The notes beneath the pieces are model-generated. The model did no database searches, was not told the DNA's origin, and worked only from the letters and a program-made list of their open reading frames with translations. Both the position numbers and the translations under genes were made by a program. DNA of 64,000 bases from SKPT01 sp040905445 (GTDB lineage: Bacteria > Planctomycetota > Phycisphaerae > Phycisphaerales > Phycisphaeraceae): assembly GCA_040905445.1 (NCBI GenBank), contig JBBDRN010000028.1, forward strand, positions 55,917 to 119,916, written 5' to 3'. Shown here piece by piece: positions 34,419-42,177 of this stretch (the first letter of the stretch is position 1; every line of letters begins with the position of its first letter).

Positions 34419-35141
34419 CTACGGCGGACCTGAACCCCGCACGGCGGCGAGCAGCTCCGGCGGCGTGCCGATGTCCGCAACCACCACGCGGCCGGTGTAC
34501 GTCCCGGCGGCAGGGTTGTCGAAGATCGCCTTGTACGCGGCGAACGTCACCGTCACGTCCGCGCGCACCGTGGCGTTCGTCGGCTCACCCGTCGTGCAAT
34601 CGAGGCCCGACGGCACGTCGACGGCCAGCACGGTCGTCTGCCCGCGGTTGACCGCGTTGATCCGCTCGATCGCGGCGGCGGCGAGCGGCTTGACCTCGCC
34701 CCGGAACCCGGTGCCGAGCAGGGCGTCGATGATCAGGTCGGCGGCGTCGAGCTGTGGCAGGTCGCCCGGGTCGTGGATCACGTCGAGGGCCAGCTTCATC
34801 CGCTGGCAGATCGCGGCGTTGACGGCCGCGTCGCCGGCCAGCTCGTCGGGGGCCTTGAGCGCGGCGATTGCGACGTGCACGCCGTGGTTGTGCAGATGCC
34901 GGGCGATGACGTAGCCGTCGCCGGCGTTGTTGCCGGAGCCGGCGAGGATGTGGACGCGCGTGCCGGCCGGGCTGACCCGCGTGCGGCCGAGCTGCTCGAG
35001 TGCGACATGGGCGGCGTTGCGCCCGGCGTTCTCCATGAGGATCAGGCTCGGGATGCCGAGCTGCTCGACGGCGAGGCGGTCGATCTCCCGGACCTGGGCG
35101 CAGGTGAGCTTGGGCGTGGGCCGGGCGTGGCCGGATGTCAT
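34419..35141 (-). CDS. nnrE: NAD(P)H-hydrate epimerase (YjeF N-terminal domain)
   Basis: 240 residues. Repairs damaged nicotinamide cofactors by interconverting R and S forms of NAD(P)HX. Motifs: EQLGIPSLILMENAGRNAA, LAGSGNNAGDGYVIARHL, DALLGTGFRGEV, VDVPSGLDCTTG, TVTFAAYKA. It is the stand-alone epimerase, without the C-terminal kinase/dehydratase domain found in the E. coli fusion; the dehydratase would be encoded elsewhere. Start ATG 35141. Confidence 0.93.
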   Translation of the reverse strand: MTSGHARPTPKLTCAQVREIDRLAVEQLGIPSLILMENAGRNAAHVALEQLGRTRVSPAGTRVHILAGSGNNAGDGYVIARHLHNHGVHVAIAALKAPDELAGDAAVNAAICQRMKLALDVIHDPGDLPQLDAADLIIDALLGTGFRGEVKPLAAAAIERINAVNRGQTTVLAVDVPSGLDCTTGEPTNATVRADVTVTFAAYKAIFDNPAAGTYTGRVVVADIGTPPELLAAVRGSGPP

Positions 35142-35150
35142 GGCGGCTTC

Positions 35151-35259
35151 CGTAGGGTCCGCTGTGCGGACCTGCCTTCGGGAACATGAGTGCGGTCACT
35201 GGCCGGCGGATCGTAGCTGGGCAGCGAAGGCCGGGAAGGTCCGCACAGCGGACCCTACG
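35151..35259. repeat. Paired GGTCCGCTGTGCGGACC palindromes in inverted orientation
   Basis: A 23-base copy at 35151-35173 (CGTAGGGTCC...GCGGACCT) and its perfect reverse complement at 35237-35259, with 63 bases between. Each copy is itself palindromic around GTCCGC-TGT-GCGGAC. They fill the gap between nnrE and the FixJ-like gene. Confidence 0.85.
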
Positions 35260-35284
35260 GGGCAGCGCGACCGCACCGTGGAGC

Positions 35285-35944
35285 TTACGTGTCGCCGACC
35301 TGGACATGCTGGGAGTCGATGAGCCCGGCCTGCTCCAGGGCCACGGCCATGCGCACGAGCTCCGCGAGGCTCGTGGCCTGCATCTTGTCCATCGTGTGGG
35401 CCCGGTGCACCTCGACCGTCTTCTGGCTGAGGTCCAGGTCGGCGGCGATCTGCTTGTTGAGCCGGCCCTGAACGACCAGGTGCAGCACCTGCCGCTCGCG
35501 CCGGCTGAGGCCGTCATAGCGCTGCTTGACCTGGGCGAGGTTCAGGGCTGTCGCCTCCTGCTGGCTCTGCCGCTGCAGGGCCTGGCGGATGCCGCCGAGC
35601 AGCACGTGGTCGGAAAAGGGCTTTTCGATGAAATCGAGCGCCCCCGCCTTGATGGCCCGCACCGCCAGCGGGACGTCGCCGTGGCCGGTGATCATGACGA
35701 CGGGCAGGTCGATGCCCATCTCGTTGAGCTGGTCCTGTAGCTCCAGGCCGCTCATCCCGGGGAGTCGCACGTCGGCGACGAGACAGCCGCGCGGTGAAGA
35801 GGTGAATTCACTGATGTGATTCAGAAATCCGTGAGCCGTCTCAAACGTTTCAACGTGATGCCCTGCGGAAGCGATCAGCCACGTCAGCGAATCGCGCATG
35901 GCCAAGTCATCATCCACGACGTAAACGGTTGGGCCGGCTTGCAT
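35285..35944 (-). CDS. FixJ/NarL-type response regulator
   Basis: 219 residues: receiver domain (1-120) with VVDDD, phosphoacceptor Asp in VADVRLPGMSG, Thr in MITGHGD and Lys in IEKPF; linker; LuxR-type helix-turn-helix (about 145-205) LSRRERQVLHLVVQGRLNKQ. The receiver matches FixJ closely. It is the partner of the PAS sensor kinase encoded just upstream (36173-37810). Target genes are unknown. Confidence 0.94.
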   Translation of the reverse strand: MQAGPTVYVVDDDLAMRDSLTWLIASAGHHVETFETAHGFLNHISEFTSSPRGCLVADVRLPGMSGLELQDQLNEMGIDLPVVMITGHGDVPLAVRAIKAGALDFIEKPFSDHVLLGGIRQALQRQSQQEATALNLAQVKQRYDGLSRRERQVLHLVVQGRLNKQIAADLDLSQKTVEVHRAHTMDKMQATSLAELVRMAVALEQAGLIDSQHVQVGDT

Positions 35945-36067
35945 GGTGTGTCGCCTCGTGTTGAGCGTGAATCAACCCCGTGACTGCCCGGGAGAGGACG
36001 GACGTTAATGCCTATTGCCAATTCATCGTGCATTGTAGCGCGCCAACTTGCGTTCATGAAGGGCGGT

Positions 36068-36089
36068 GGGTGCCGCACAGGTGGCACCC
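36068..36089. repeat. GGGTGCC...GGCACCC hairpin
   Basis: Seven-base perfect arms 36068-36074 and 36083-36089 with an 8-base loop, in the gap between the kinase and regulator genes. Related by its GGCACCC end to the hairpins at 3593-3613 and 25029-25122. Confidence 0.5.
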
Positions 36090-36172
36090 GCGCGTGAGAA
36101 GATATAACGACAATCAAGTCTCTCCCCACGCGCTTGTTGAATGTTGCCGCGCGGCCGGCACGCGCCCGCTCA

Positions 36173-37810
36173 TTATGCATGCGGCGCGTGCAGAGGCAGC
36201 GTGATCGTAAAGCACACCCCGGTGTCGATGTTCGGCGTGACCGTGAGCTTTCCGCCGTGTGTCTGCACGATCGTGCGGCTGATCGTCAGGCCCATGCCCA
36301 TGCCCCGACTTTTCGTGGAGTAGAAGGGCTCGAAGACTTGTTTCAGATCCGCCTCGCTGATGCCCGTGCCCGTGTCGCGCACCTCCAGCGCCACCTGCCC
36401 CTCCGCCGCGCGGCGCGTGCGGATCGCCAGCCGACGCCGCGCCGGCTCCACCGTCGTCATCGCGTCGATGGCGTTGCGCACCAGGTTGAGAATCACCTGC
36501 TCGATCTGAATCGCGTCCAGCACCGTCGTCGGCAGATCGTCGGCGAAGTCCAGCTCCAGGTTGATCATCTGGTGCCGCAGCTCCGGCTCGACGAGCTCCA
36601 CGACCTCCTCGACCAGCGTGCGCAGCTCGACCTGCGTGCGTTCCGGCTCGCGCTTGCGCACGAACTGCCGCATCCGCCGGATGATCTGCCCGGCACGCTG
36701 GGCCTGGGTGTCGACGCGTGAGAGCAGCTCGTCGAGGTCCTCGAGGCTGACGCGTCCGTCGCGCAGCCGGCGCAGGCCACCCTGGACGTAGCTGCCGATC
36801 GCCGCCAGCGGCTGGTTGAGCTCGTGCGCCAACTCCGAGGCCATCTGCCCCATCGTGCTCAACCGCCCGACATGGGCCAACTCCGCCTCGCGCTGGCGTG
36901 CCAGCCGCTCGGCGCGCTGCTGCTCGGTGACGTCGCGCTGAATGGAGACGAAGTGCGTAATTCGCCGCGAGTCGTCGCGGATGGGCGTGACGTGCCAGTG
37001 GAGGATGAAGCGCTCGCCGTCCTTGCGGTAGTTGTAGGTCTGGCCCTCGAATCGCTCGCCCCGGGCCAGCGTCTGCTTGAGGCGGTCGAGCTCGCGGCGG
37101 CTGGTCTCGGGCCCCTGGAGGATGCGCGGCGTCTTGCCGATCACCTCTTCGCGGCTGTAGCCGGTCATCTGCGTGAACGCCCGGTTGACGTAGAGGATCC
37201 GCGGCCCGGGGAGGTCGAGCTCGGGCTCGGTAATGACCACGGCCTCGCCCACCTGCTCGATCGCCGCCTGCACGAGGCGCAGGTTCTGCTCGGCCTGGTG
37301 GTGCTGCGTCACGTCGCGCGAGACGGAGATGATCTCGATGAGCTGCCCGGTGTCCGCGTCGGTGATCGCCTTGCTGATCGTCTCGAGCCAGACATAGTGG
37401 CCCTCGCGGTGGCGCAGGCGATAAACCGTGCTGACCTCGTTCTGGTTCTGCACGAGCGCGTTCATCGCCTGCTGGACGCGCTGGATGTCGTCGGGGTGGA
37501 TCTTCTCGAACGCCGAGTGGCCGACGAGCTCGGCCGGCTCGTAGCCGAGCAAGCGCCGCGACGCCGGCGAGACGTAGAGGTAGACGCCGTCCGGGGTGTG
37601 GCGGGCGATCTTGTCGTGGGCGTGCTCGGCGAGCAGGCGGTACCGCTGCTCGCCCTCGCCGCGGCTCTGCTCGGCCTGCCGCCTGGCGGCGCGCTCGTTG
37701 CGCGCGCGGGCTTCGGCGGTGGCGATGCGCTGCTCGAGCTCCGCGACGCGATGGCGAAGCGCGTCGACTTCGGTCGCGACCGGCTCGCGATGGGCGTGGT
37801 CTTCGGGCAT
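36173..37810 (-). CDS. PAS-domain sensor histidine kinase, FixL/DctS-like
   Basis: 545 residues, cytoplasmic (no membrane segment). Coiled coil 5-50, PAS domain 1 (about 52-170, YRLLAEHAHDKIARHTPDGV), PAS/PAC domain 2 (about 180-300, YVNRAFTQMTGYSREEVIGK), HisKA box ELAHELNQPLAAI near residue 325 with the phosphoacceptor His, and the ATPase domain with NLVRNAIDAM, DTGTGI, and GMGMGLTISRTIV. ATG 37810 is preferred over a TTG seven codons upstream. No heme-binding His can be assigned with certainty, so oxygen sensing is not claimed. Confidence 0.92.
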   Translation of the reverse strand: MPEDHAHREPVATEVDALRHRVAELEQRIATAEARARNERAARRQAEQSRGEGEQRYRLLAEHAHDKIARHTPDGVYLYVSPASRRLLGYEPAELVGHSAFEKIHPDDIQRVQQAMNALVQNQNEVSTVYRLRHREGHYVWLETISKAITDADTGQLIEIISVSRDVTQHHQAEQNLRLVQAAIEQVGEAVVITEPELDLPGPRILYVNRAFTQMTGYSREEVIGKTPRILQGPETSRRELDRLKQTLARGERFEGQTYNYRKDGERFILHWHVTPIRDDSRRITHFVSIQRDVTEQQRAERLARQREAELAHVGRLSTMGQMASELAHELNQPLAAIGSYVQGGLRRLRDGRVSLEDLDELLSRVDTQAQRAGQIIRRMRQFVRKREPERTQVELRTLVEEVVELVEPELRHQMINLELDFADDLPTTVLDAIQIEQVILNLVRNAIDAMTTVEPARRRLAIRTRRAAEGQVALEVRDTGTGISEADLKQVFEPFYSTKSRGMGMGLTISRTIVQTHGGKLTVTPNIDTGVCFTITLPLHAPHA

Positions 37811-38203
37811 GACGGTCTCAAGTGTGCGCAACCCACCATTCTAGCGCCCCGGCTGCCTTCAAGGCGGCCACCGTCGCAAGATCCGCCGCTCAGGTTACCC
37901 CGGCGGCGGCTGCGATGCTCGCGCAGGCGCCACCCGGATGCACGCGGGGCTCCGGCGCAGACGCGGCAGGCGCGCCTTGCCCCGGGGCGCGGATGCGGCA
38001 ATACTTGTCGCCGGCGCCGCGGAGGCGCCGTCGCGGCCGGGCCGACGCGCGTCACGATTGGCGCGTGGGCGGCCACGCCACGGGTTCGATTCCCGTCGCG
38101 GCCGATTGCCCTGGCCGACAGGCCTGCACGCAGGCGGTCGGCGCCACTGGCCAGGGCCACGCACCGCTCCACGCCGATCGCCGTTGACGCAGGCAGTTGC
38201 ACC
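37811..38203. other. Gene-free stretch with a tRNA-like T-arm
   Basis: No coding region is supported on either strand. At 38080-38104 the sequence reads like a tRNA T-arm and acceptor 3' half (ACGGG-TTCGATT-CCCGT followed by CGCGGCCG), but no matching 5' acceptor, D-arm or 7-base anticodon loop can be folded upstream. It may be a fragment left by integration at a tRNA gene or chance. The hydrolase promoter must also lie here. Confidence 0.5.
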
Positions 38204-39124
38204 ATGATTCCACGTGAGCCGGCGCGCAGCCCCCAGATGGGCTACCTCTACATCCCGCCCTACCGCGTGCAGGGCATTTCCATCGCCGGCGAGCAATCGG
38301 TCGTCCACGTGCCGGAACTCGGCGTCTGCTTCGACATCGGCTCGGCGCCCAAGCCGGTGCTCACCGCCGACTATGTCGCCCTCTCCCACGGCCACATGGA
38401 CCATGCCGCGGCGATCGCCTACTACTTCTCGCAGCGCAACTTCCAGGGCATCGGCACGGGCACGCTCGTGTGCCACCCCGCGCTCGAAAAGCCCGTGCGC
38501 AACGTCATGACCGCCTGGATCGACCTCGAAGCCCAGCGCACGCCCTACAACGTCATCGCGCTCGAGCCCGGCGAGCAGATCGAGATCAAGAACAACATCT
38601 TCCTGCGTGGCTTCGCGACGGCGCACACCGTGCCGTCACTGGGGTACGTCGTCATCGAGAAGCGCTCGAAGCTCAGGCCCGAGCTCGCGGACCTGCCGCA
38701 GGAGCGGATCGTCGAGCTCAAGAACAAGGGCGAGCAGGTCACGCACACGCTGGAGATCCCGCTCGTGTGCTACACGGGCGACACGATGTGGGGCGAGCAC
38801 TTCGAGCGGCCGGACGTGCTGCAAAGCCGGATCATCATCACCGAGTGCACGTTCCTGGAGCCCGGCCACCGCAGCCGCGCCGGGGTGGGCAAGCACCTGC
38901 ACCTCGATGACATCATCAACCTGCTCGAAGCCTCGACCGCCGAGGCTGTCGTGCTGACGCACCTGTCGCGGCGGACGCACATCGGGCAGGTTCGCCGGGC
39001 GCTGGAGCAGGCGATCCCCGCCCGCCACCAGGAGCGCGTGCTGGTGCTGATGGACAGCCGGACGAACCGCCAGCGCTTCGAGCGCCAGCTCGCGGATGCG
39101 CAGGCGAATCAAGGTCAGCGCTGA
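38204..39124 (+). CDS. MBL-fold metallo-hydrolase (RNase Z-like)
   Basis: 306 residues. Zinc ligand motif H62-G-H64-M-D66-H67 in SHGHMDHAAA, then FATAHTVPSLGYVV, CYTGDTMWG, ECTFLEPGHRSRAGVGKHLH and VLTHLSRR. Arrangement and spacing resemble RNase Z-like proteins, but the exosite arm is not clear, so tRNA 3' processing is a possibility only. ATG 38204. Followed 121 bases later by the Gfo/Idh pair. Confidence 0.85.
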   Translation: MIPREPARSPQMGYLYIPPYRVQGISIAGEQSVVHVPELGVCFDIGSAPKPVLTADYVALSHGHMDHAAAIAYYFSQRNFQGIGTGTLVCHPALEKPVRNVMTAWIDLEAQRTPYNVIALEPGEQIEIKNNIFLRGFATAHTVPSLGYVVIEKRSKLRPELADLPQERIVELKNKGEQVTHTLEIPLVCYTGDTMWGEHFERPDVLQSRIIITECTFLEPGHRSRAGVGKHLHLDDIINLLEASTAEAVVLTHLSRRTHIGQVRRALEQAIPARHQERVLVLMDSRTNRQRFERQLADAQANQGQR

Positions 39125-39245
39125 GGGACGCGCGTGCGGACCGAAGCCCACGGATTGTAGTCTGTGGGCTTGGCCGGCCCAACTGGTGACACATCACGCG
39201 AATCGCTATCGTACCCGTTCCGCCGCACCTCACGGAGAAGGATGC

Positions 39246-40265
39246 ATGCTGCGCGTCGCAGTCATAGGCATGGGTCCGATCGGCAACCGCCACGCCGGCA
39301 TCTATCAGACCCACGCGCTCGCCGAGCTCGTCGGCGTCTGTGACGTCGACCGGGAGCGCGCCGCCGCTGCGTCGCGCGCGTTGGGCGTGTCGGTCTACCA
39401 CGATGCGCCGCGGTTGCTCGACGAGCTCAAGCCCGACGTCGTGAGCATCTGCACCGGCGGCTACGAGTATGGCTCGGACCACTTCGAGCCGACCATGCAG
39501 GCCCTCGCCGCCGGCTGTCACGTGCTCGGCGAAAAGCCGATCTCCAACGACATCGCCCAGGCCGAGCAGATGGTCAACCTGGCGCGGGAGCAGGGGGTGT
39601 GCTACGGCATCAACCTCAACCACCGCTTCACACCGGCCGCGAGGCTGGCGAAGCAGTGGCAGCGCGAGGGCCGCATCGGCACACCGCTGTTCATCAACAT
39701 GGCGATGTGGATCAAGAACCCCGCCGAGTCGTCGCCTTACTTTCACATCAAGGCGATGCATCCGCATACCGTCGACGTGATGCGCCACTTCTGCGGTGAC
39801 GTCGAGGCGGTGCACTGCTTCGCCACGAAAGCGCCGGGCCGCGACATCTGGTCCACGACGCAGATCAGCATGCGCTTCGCCAGCGGAGCCGTCGGATCGC
39901 TGACCGGCAGCTACGACATCGAGCGAGGCCACCCCATGGAGCGCTGCGAACTGGCGGGGACGAAAGGCCGCTTCGTCCTCGACGACATGTGGCGCGAGCT
40001 GACGCTCTATCCCGCAGGCGAGATGGTCAAGCAGGTCTACACCAATCCCGTCTTCGGCGGCTTCCGCGACTTCGAGGACACGTTCCACGATCGCATCACG
40101 CGCTTTCTGGAGCAGGTGACGGCCGGGGACGCGCCCGAGGCGATCGACGGCTCCGGCGCCGACGGCCTGGCCGCCCAGCGCGTCCTCGCCGCGGCGATCG
40201 AGTCACTGGAGAGTGAATCCGTTGTGAGAATCGAGCAGAAATTAGCCACCGATGCACACGGATGA
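39246..40265 (+). CDS. Gfo/Idh/MocA-family oxidoreductase
   Basis: 339 residues. NAD(P)-binding start LRVAVIGMGPIGNRHAGIYQ, GEKPISNDIAQAEQMV with the conserved EKP, NLNHRFTPAAR, and HPHTVDVMRHFCGDVEAVHC. ATG 39246 has GGAGAAGG upstream. Substrate probably a sugar or inositol derivative. The last seven residues and the stop are encoded by the repeat starting at 40247, so the natural C-terminus may have been altered by its arrival. The next gene is a close paralogue. Confidence 0.92.
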   Translation: MLRVAVIGMGPIGNRHAGIYQTHALAELVGVCDVDRERAAAASRALGVSVYHDAPRLLDELKPDVVSICTGGYEYGSDHFEPTMQALAAGCHVLGEKPISNDIAQAEQMVNLAREQGVCYGINLNHRFTPAARLAKQWQREGRIGTPLFINMAMWIKNPAESSPYFHIKAMHPHTVDVMRHFCGDVEAVHCFATKAPGRDIWSTTQISMRFASGAVGSLTGSYDIERGHPMERCELAGTKGRFVLDDMWRELTLYPAGEMVKQVYTNPVFGGFRDFEDTFHDRITRFLEQVTAGDAPEAIDGSGADGLAAQRVLAAAIESLESESVVRIEQKLATDAHG

Positions 40266-40475
40266 ATACAGATGGGGAAGGGGGGAGTACCACGGAGACA
40301 CAGAGACACAGAGGCGAACGAGAAAGAAGGGGTAGGACAACGGCGTGTCGCGCATGCTGTGCCGGCCTCGAGCTTTGAACCCTCTTATACCTCCCCTCTC
40401 TGTGCCTCGGTGCCTCTGTGGTTATTGCCTCCCATCTGTGTTCATCCGTGTCCATCTGTGGCTAAAAACTCCAAA
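40247..40475. repeat. Nested inverted repeat between the two Gfo/Idh genes
   Basis: Outer arms GCCACCGATGCACACGGATG (from 40246) and CATCCGTGTCCATCTGTGGC (to about 40463). Inner arms ACCACGGAGACACAGAGACA (near 40289) and GTGCCTCGGTGCCTCTGTGG (to about 40423). Same construction as 21391-21572 but with a different inner pair. The left outer arm lies within the preceding coding sequence. Confidence 0.8.
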
Positions 40476-40486
40476 GGAATCGCATC

Positions 40487-41482
40487 ATGTTGAGGGTCGC
40501 CGTCGTCGGATTGGGTGGCATTGGCAACAAGCATGCCGACTGCTACAAGCAGAACGAATTCACGCAGCTCGTCGCGGTCTGCGACATCCTCCAGGATCGC
40601 GCCGACAAGGCGGCCGCGAAGCATGGGTGTCCCGCGTTCTACAGCATCAGCGACATGCTGGCTGGCGACGTGACCATCGACGCCGTCAGCGTCTGCACCG
40701 CGGGCGAGGAGAACGGCGGCGACCACTACGAGCCGACGATGCAACTGCTCGACGCCGGCCTGCCCGTGCTCGGCGAAAAGCCGATCTCCAACAACATCGA
40801 CCACGCCCGGCAGATGGTCGAGAAGGCGAAGGAGAAGGGGCTCGCCTACGGCATCGACCTCAACCACCGGTTCACGCCCGCCGCGGCGCGCGCCCGCGCC
40901 TGGGTGGACGAAGGCCGCACCGGCCCGCTGAACTTCATCAACATGTTCATGTGGATCTCGAACCCCAACGAGTCGAGCCCGCACTTTCACATGCGCGCCC
41001 TGCACCCGCACTCGATCGACGTCATGCGCTACTTCGGCGGCGACGTCGTCAAGGTGCACGCCTTTTTTAAGAAGGGCGAAGGCCGGGCCATCTGGTCCAA
41101 CGTCCACGTCAACATGATCTTCGCCAATGGCACGCTCGGCCACCTCATGGGCAGCTACGACGGCGGCGGGCCCGGTACGCCGTGGGGACTGGAGCGCTGC
41201 GACATCATCGGCTCCAAGGCGAAGATCACCATCGAGGACGCCTGCGAGAAGCTCATCTTCAGCCCGCGCAAGAGCCTCGAGCAGGAGGTGTACGAGCACC
41301 CGGGCAACATGCGCGACTTCGGCGCGACCTTCCAGTCGCGCATCGACGCGTGGGTCGACGACCTGCGCAACAACACGCCGCCCGACCAGGTGGACGGCAA
41401 GGCCGAGGACGCGCTCAAGGCCCAGCAGGTCATCGAGGCGGCGATCACGAGCTGGGACGAGAACCGCGTGGTCGAGTTGTAG
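40487..41482 (+). CDS. Gfo/Idh/MocA-family oxidoreductase (tandem paralogue)
   Basis: 331 residues, co-linear with the preceding gene over its whole length: LRVAVVGLGGIGNKHADCY, GEKPISNNIDHARQMV, DLNHRFTPAAARARA, HPHSIDVMRYFGGDVVKVHA. ATG 40487 with AAAGGA nine bases upstream. The pair probably arose by tandem duplication and then specialised; they may act on related sugar substrates. Confidence 0.92.
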   Translation: MLRVAVVGLGGIGNKHADCYKQNEFTQLVAVCDILQDRADKAAAKHGCPAFYSISDMLAGDVTIDAVSVCTAGEENGGDHYEPTMQLLDAGLPVLGEKPISNNIDHARQMVEKAKEKGLAYGIDLNHRFTPAAARARAWVDEGRTGPLNFINMFMWISNPNESSPHFHMRALHPHSIDVMRYFGGDVVKVHAFFKKGEGRAIWSNVHVNMIFANGTLGHLMGSYDGGGPGTPWGLERCDIIGSKAKITIEDACEKLIFSPRKSLEQEVYEHPGNMRDFGATFQSRIDAWVDDLRNNTPPDQVDGKAEDALKAQQVIEAAITSWDENRVVEL

Positions 41483-41497
41483 CCGCGTGGTCGGATG

Positions 41498-41683
41498 AAC
41501 CGCGAAGGGGCGAAGAGGGGGAAAGGTGCTGGGAAGCGGAGAGGCGGGATGTGCTGGGGCGGGGGGGGGGGGGGGNNNNNNNNNNGGGCGTTCGACGCCC
41601 GCCGCCCATTCAGGCCACCGGATGGTCCGCACAGCGGACCCTACTCCCTTCGCGTCCTTCGCCACCTTCGCCCCTTCGCGGTT
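41498..41683. repeat. AACCGCGAAGGGGCGAAG inverted repeat enclosing an assembly gap
   Basis: Perfect 18-base arms: 41498-41515 and 41666-41683 (CTTCGCCCCTTCGCGGTT). Inside are a copy of the GGTCCGCACAGCGGACC palindrome at about 41626-41642, a run of 15 G at 41561-41575 and the N gap. It starts 16 bases after the stop codon of the second Gfo/Idh gene. Confidence 0.8.
41576..41585. other. Assembly gap (10 N)
   Basis: Ten N directly after a G homopolymer, inside a hairpin-forming repeat. The true length is unknown. No gene is interrupted. Confidence 0.99.
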
Positions 41684-41712
41684 AACCGGCCGCCCGCGAG
41701 CCGCCCGCGCAC

Positions 41713-41749
41713 AAAAAAAGCCCGCTTCAAGCATCAGCTCGAAGCGGGC
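41713..41749 (-). terminator. Rho-independent terminator (minus strand)
   Basis: On the minus strand GCCCGCTTC, a 12-base loop that can pair further, GAAGCGGGC, then seven T (41719-41713). Perfect nine-base stem. No protein gene lies upstream on this strand, so it probably ends the RNA described at 41713-41966. Confidence 0.85.
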
Positions 41750-41966
41750 CCGATCTCCCCACCTTCCTGTCGGCAGCGGGCTAGGGCTGCGTGGGCTCAA
41801 GGTAATTTCTGCCGACAGGACCCGTTAACTTCCTTCCCCCTCTGGTGGGGAGTGATCGTCGCTCGTGGTCGGCCGCGGGCGCTACTGCGTCGCGGCCGTG
41901 CGTGTTGGTTGCACGGTAGCCGGCGACACACCGGCAGTGAAGCGCCCGCGTAAGGATTACGCGCGC
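41713..41966 (-). ncRNA. Unidentified structured non-coding RNA
   Basis: Gene-free stretch with dense, nested, near-perfect pairing that ends in the terminator. Domain 1: 41874-41883 with 41941-41950 (10 bp), ACTG 41884-41887 with CAGT 41935-41938, GTCGC 41889-41893 with GCGAC 41923-41927, and CCGTGC 41896-41901 with GCACGG 41911-41916, forming one rod. Domain 2: CTCCCCACC 41755-41763 with 41844-41852 (9 bp), enclosing 41765-41776 with 41809-41820 (12 bp). A further hairpin lies at 41947-41963. Size about 250 bases. I find no RNase P, tmRNA or SRP signature; a 6S-like RNA cannot be ruled out. Promoter and 5' end are unknown. Confidence 0.6.
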
Positions 41967-42127
41967 AGCGAACACTTTGTCATGCTGGATCATCCACCTT
42001 GCAACCTTTGCATCGCTCCGGCCGGTCGCCGGCGTCGTCATCGCCATCCTGGGCGGCTCGCGGGTGCAGATCTCCGGCCCCACCGCCGCGTCATGGGCCG
42101 TCCGGACCGGCCCTATCCGCCGGTCGT

Positions 42128-42133
42128 TATAAT
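42128..42133 (+). promoter_or_regulatory. TATAAT box upstream of the aldo/keto reductase
   Basis: Perfect TATAAT 44 bases before the start codon in a GC-rich stretch. No good -35 hexamer is seen at 16-18 bases, so the promoter is only probable. Confidence 0.4.
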
Positions 42134-42177
42134 CGCCCCATTCGTCGCCACGCCTTTCGCCATGAGGGACCCACGCC

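Noticed and set aside
38035..38104. tRNA gene
   Set aside because: The T-arm and a 7-base acceptor 3' strand look right, but the best 5' acceptor (38035-38041) leaves a mismatch, total length is only 70, and no 5-bp/7-nt anticodon arm can be formed (the only hairpin there has a 4-base loop).
38204..39124. Firm naming as RNase Z
   Set aside because: The HxHxDH motif is shared by the whole MBL superfamily and no flexible exosite arm can be identified.
41713..41966. Assignment of the structured RNA to SRP RNA because of a GGAAGGAAG word
   Set aside because: The SRP domain IV context (AGGTC before and AGCAGCC after the tetraloop) is missing.
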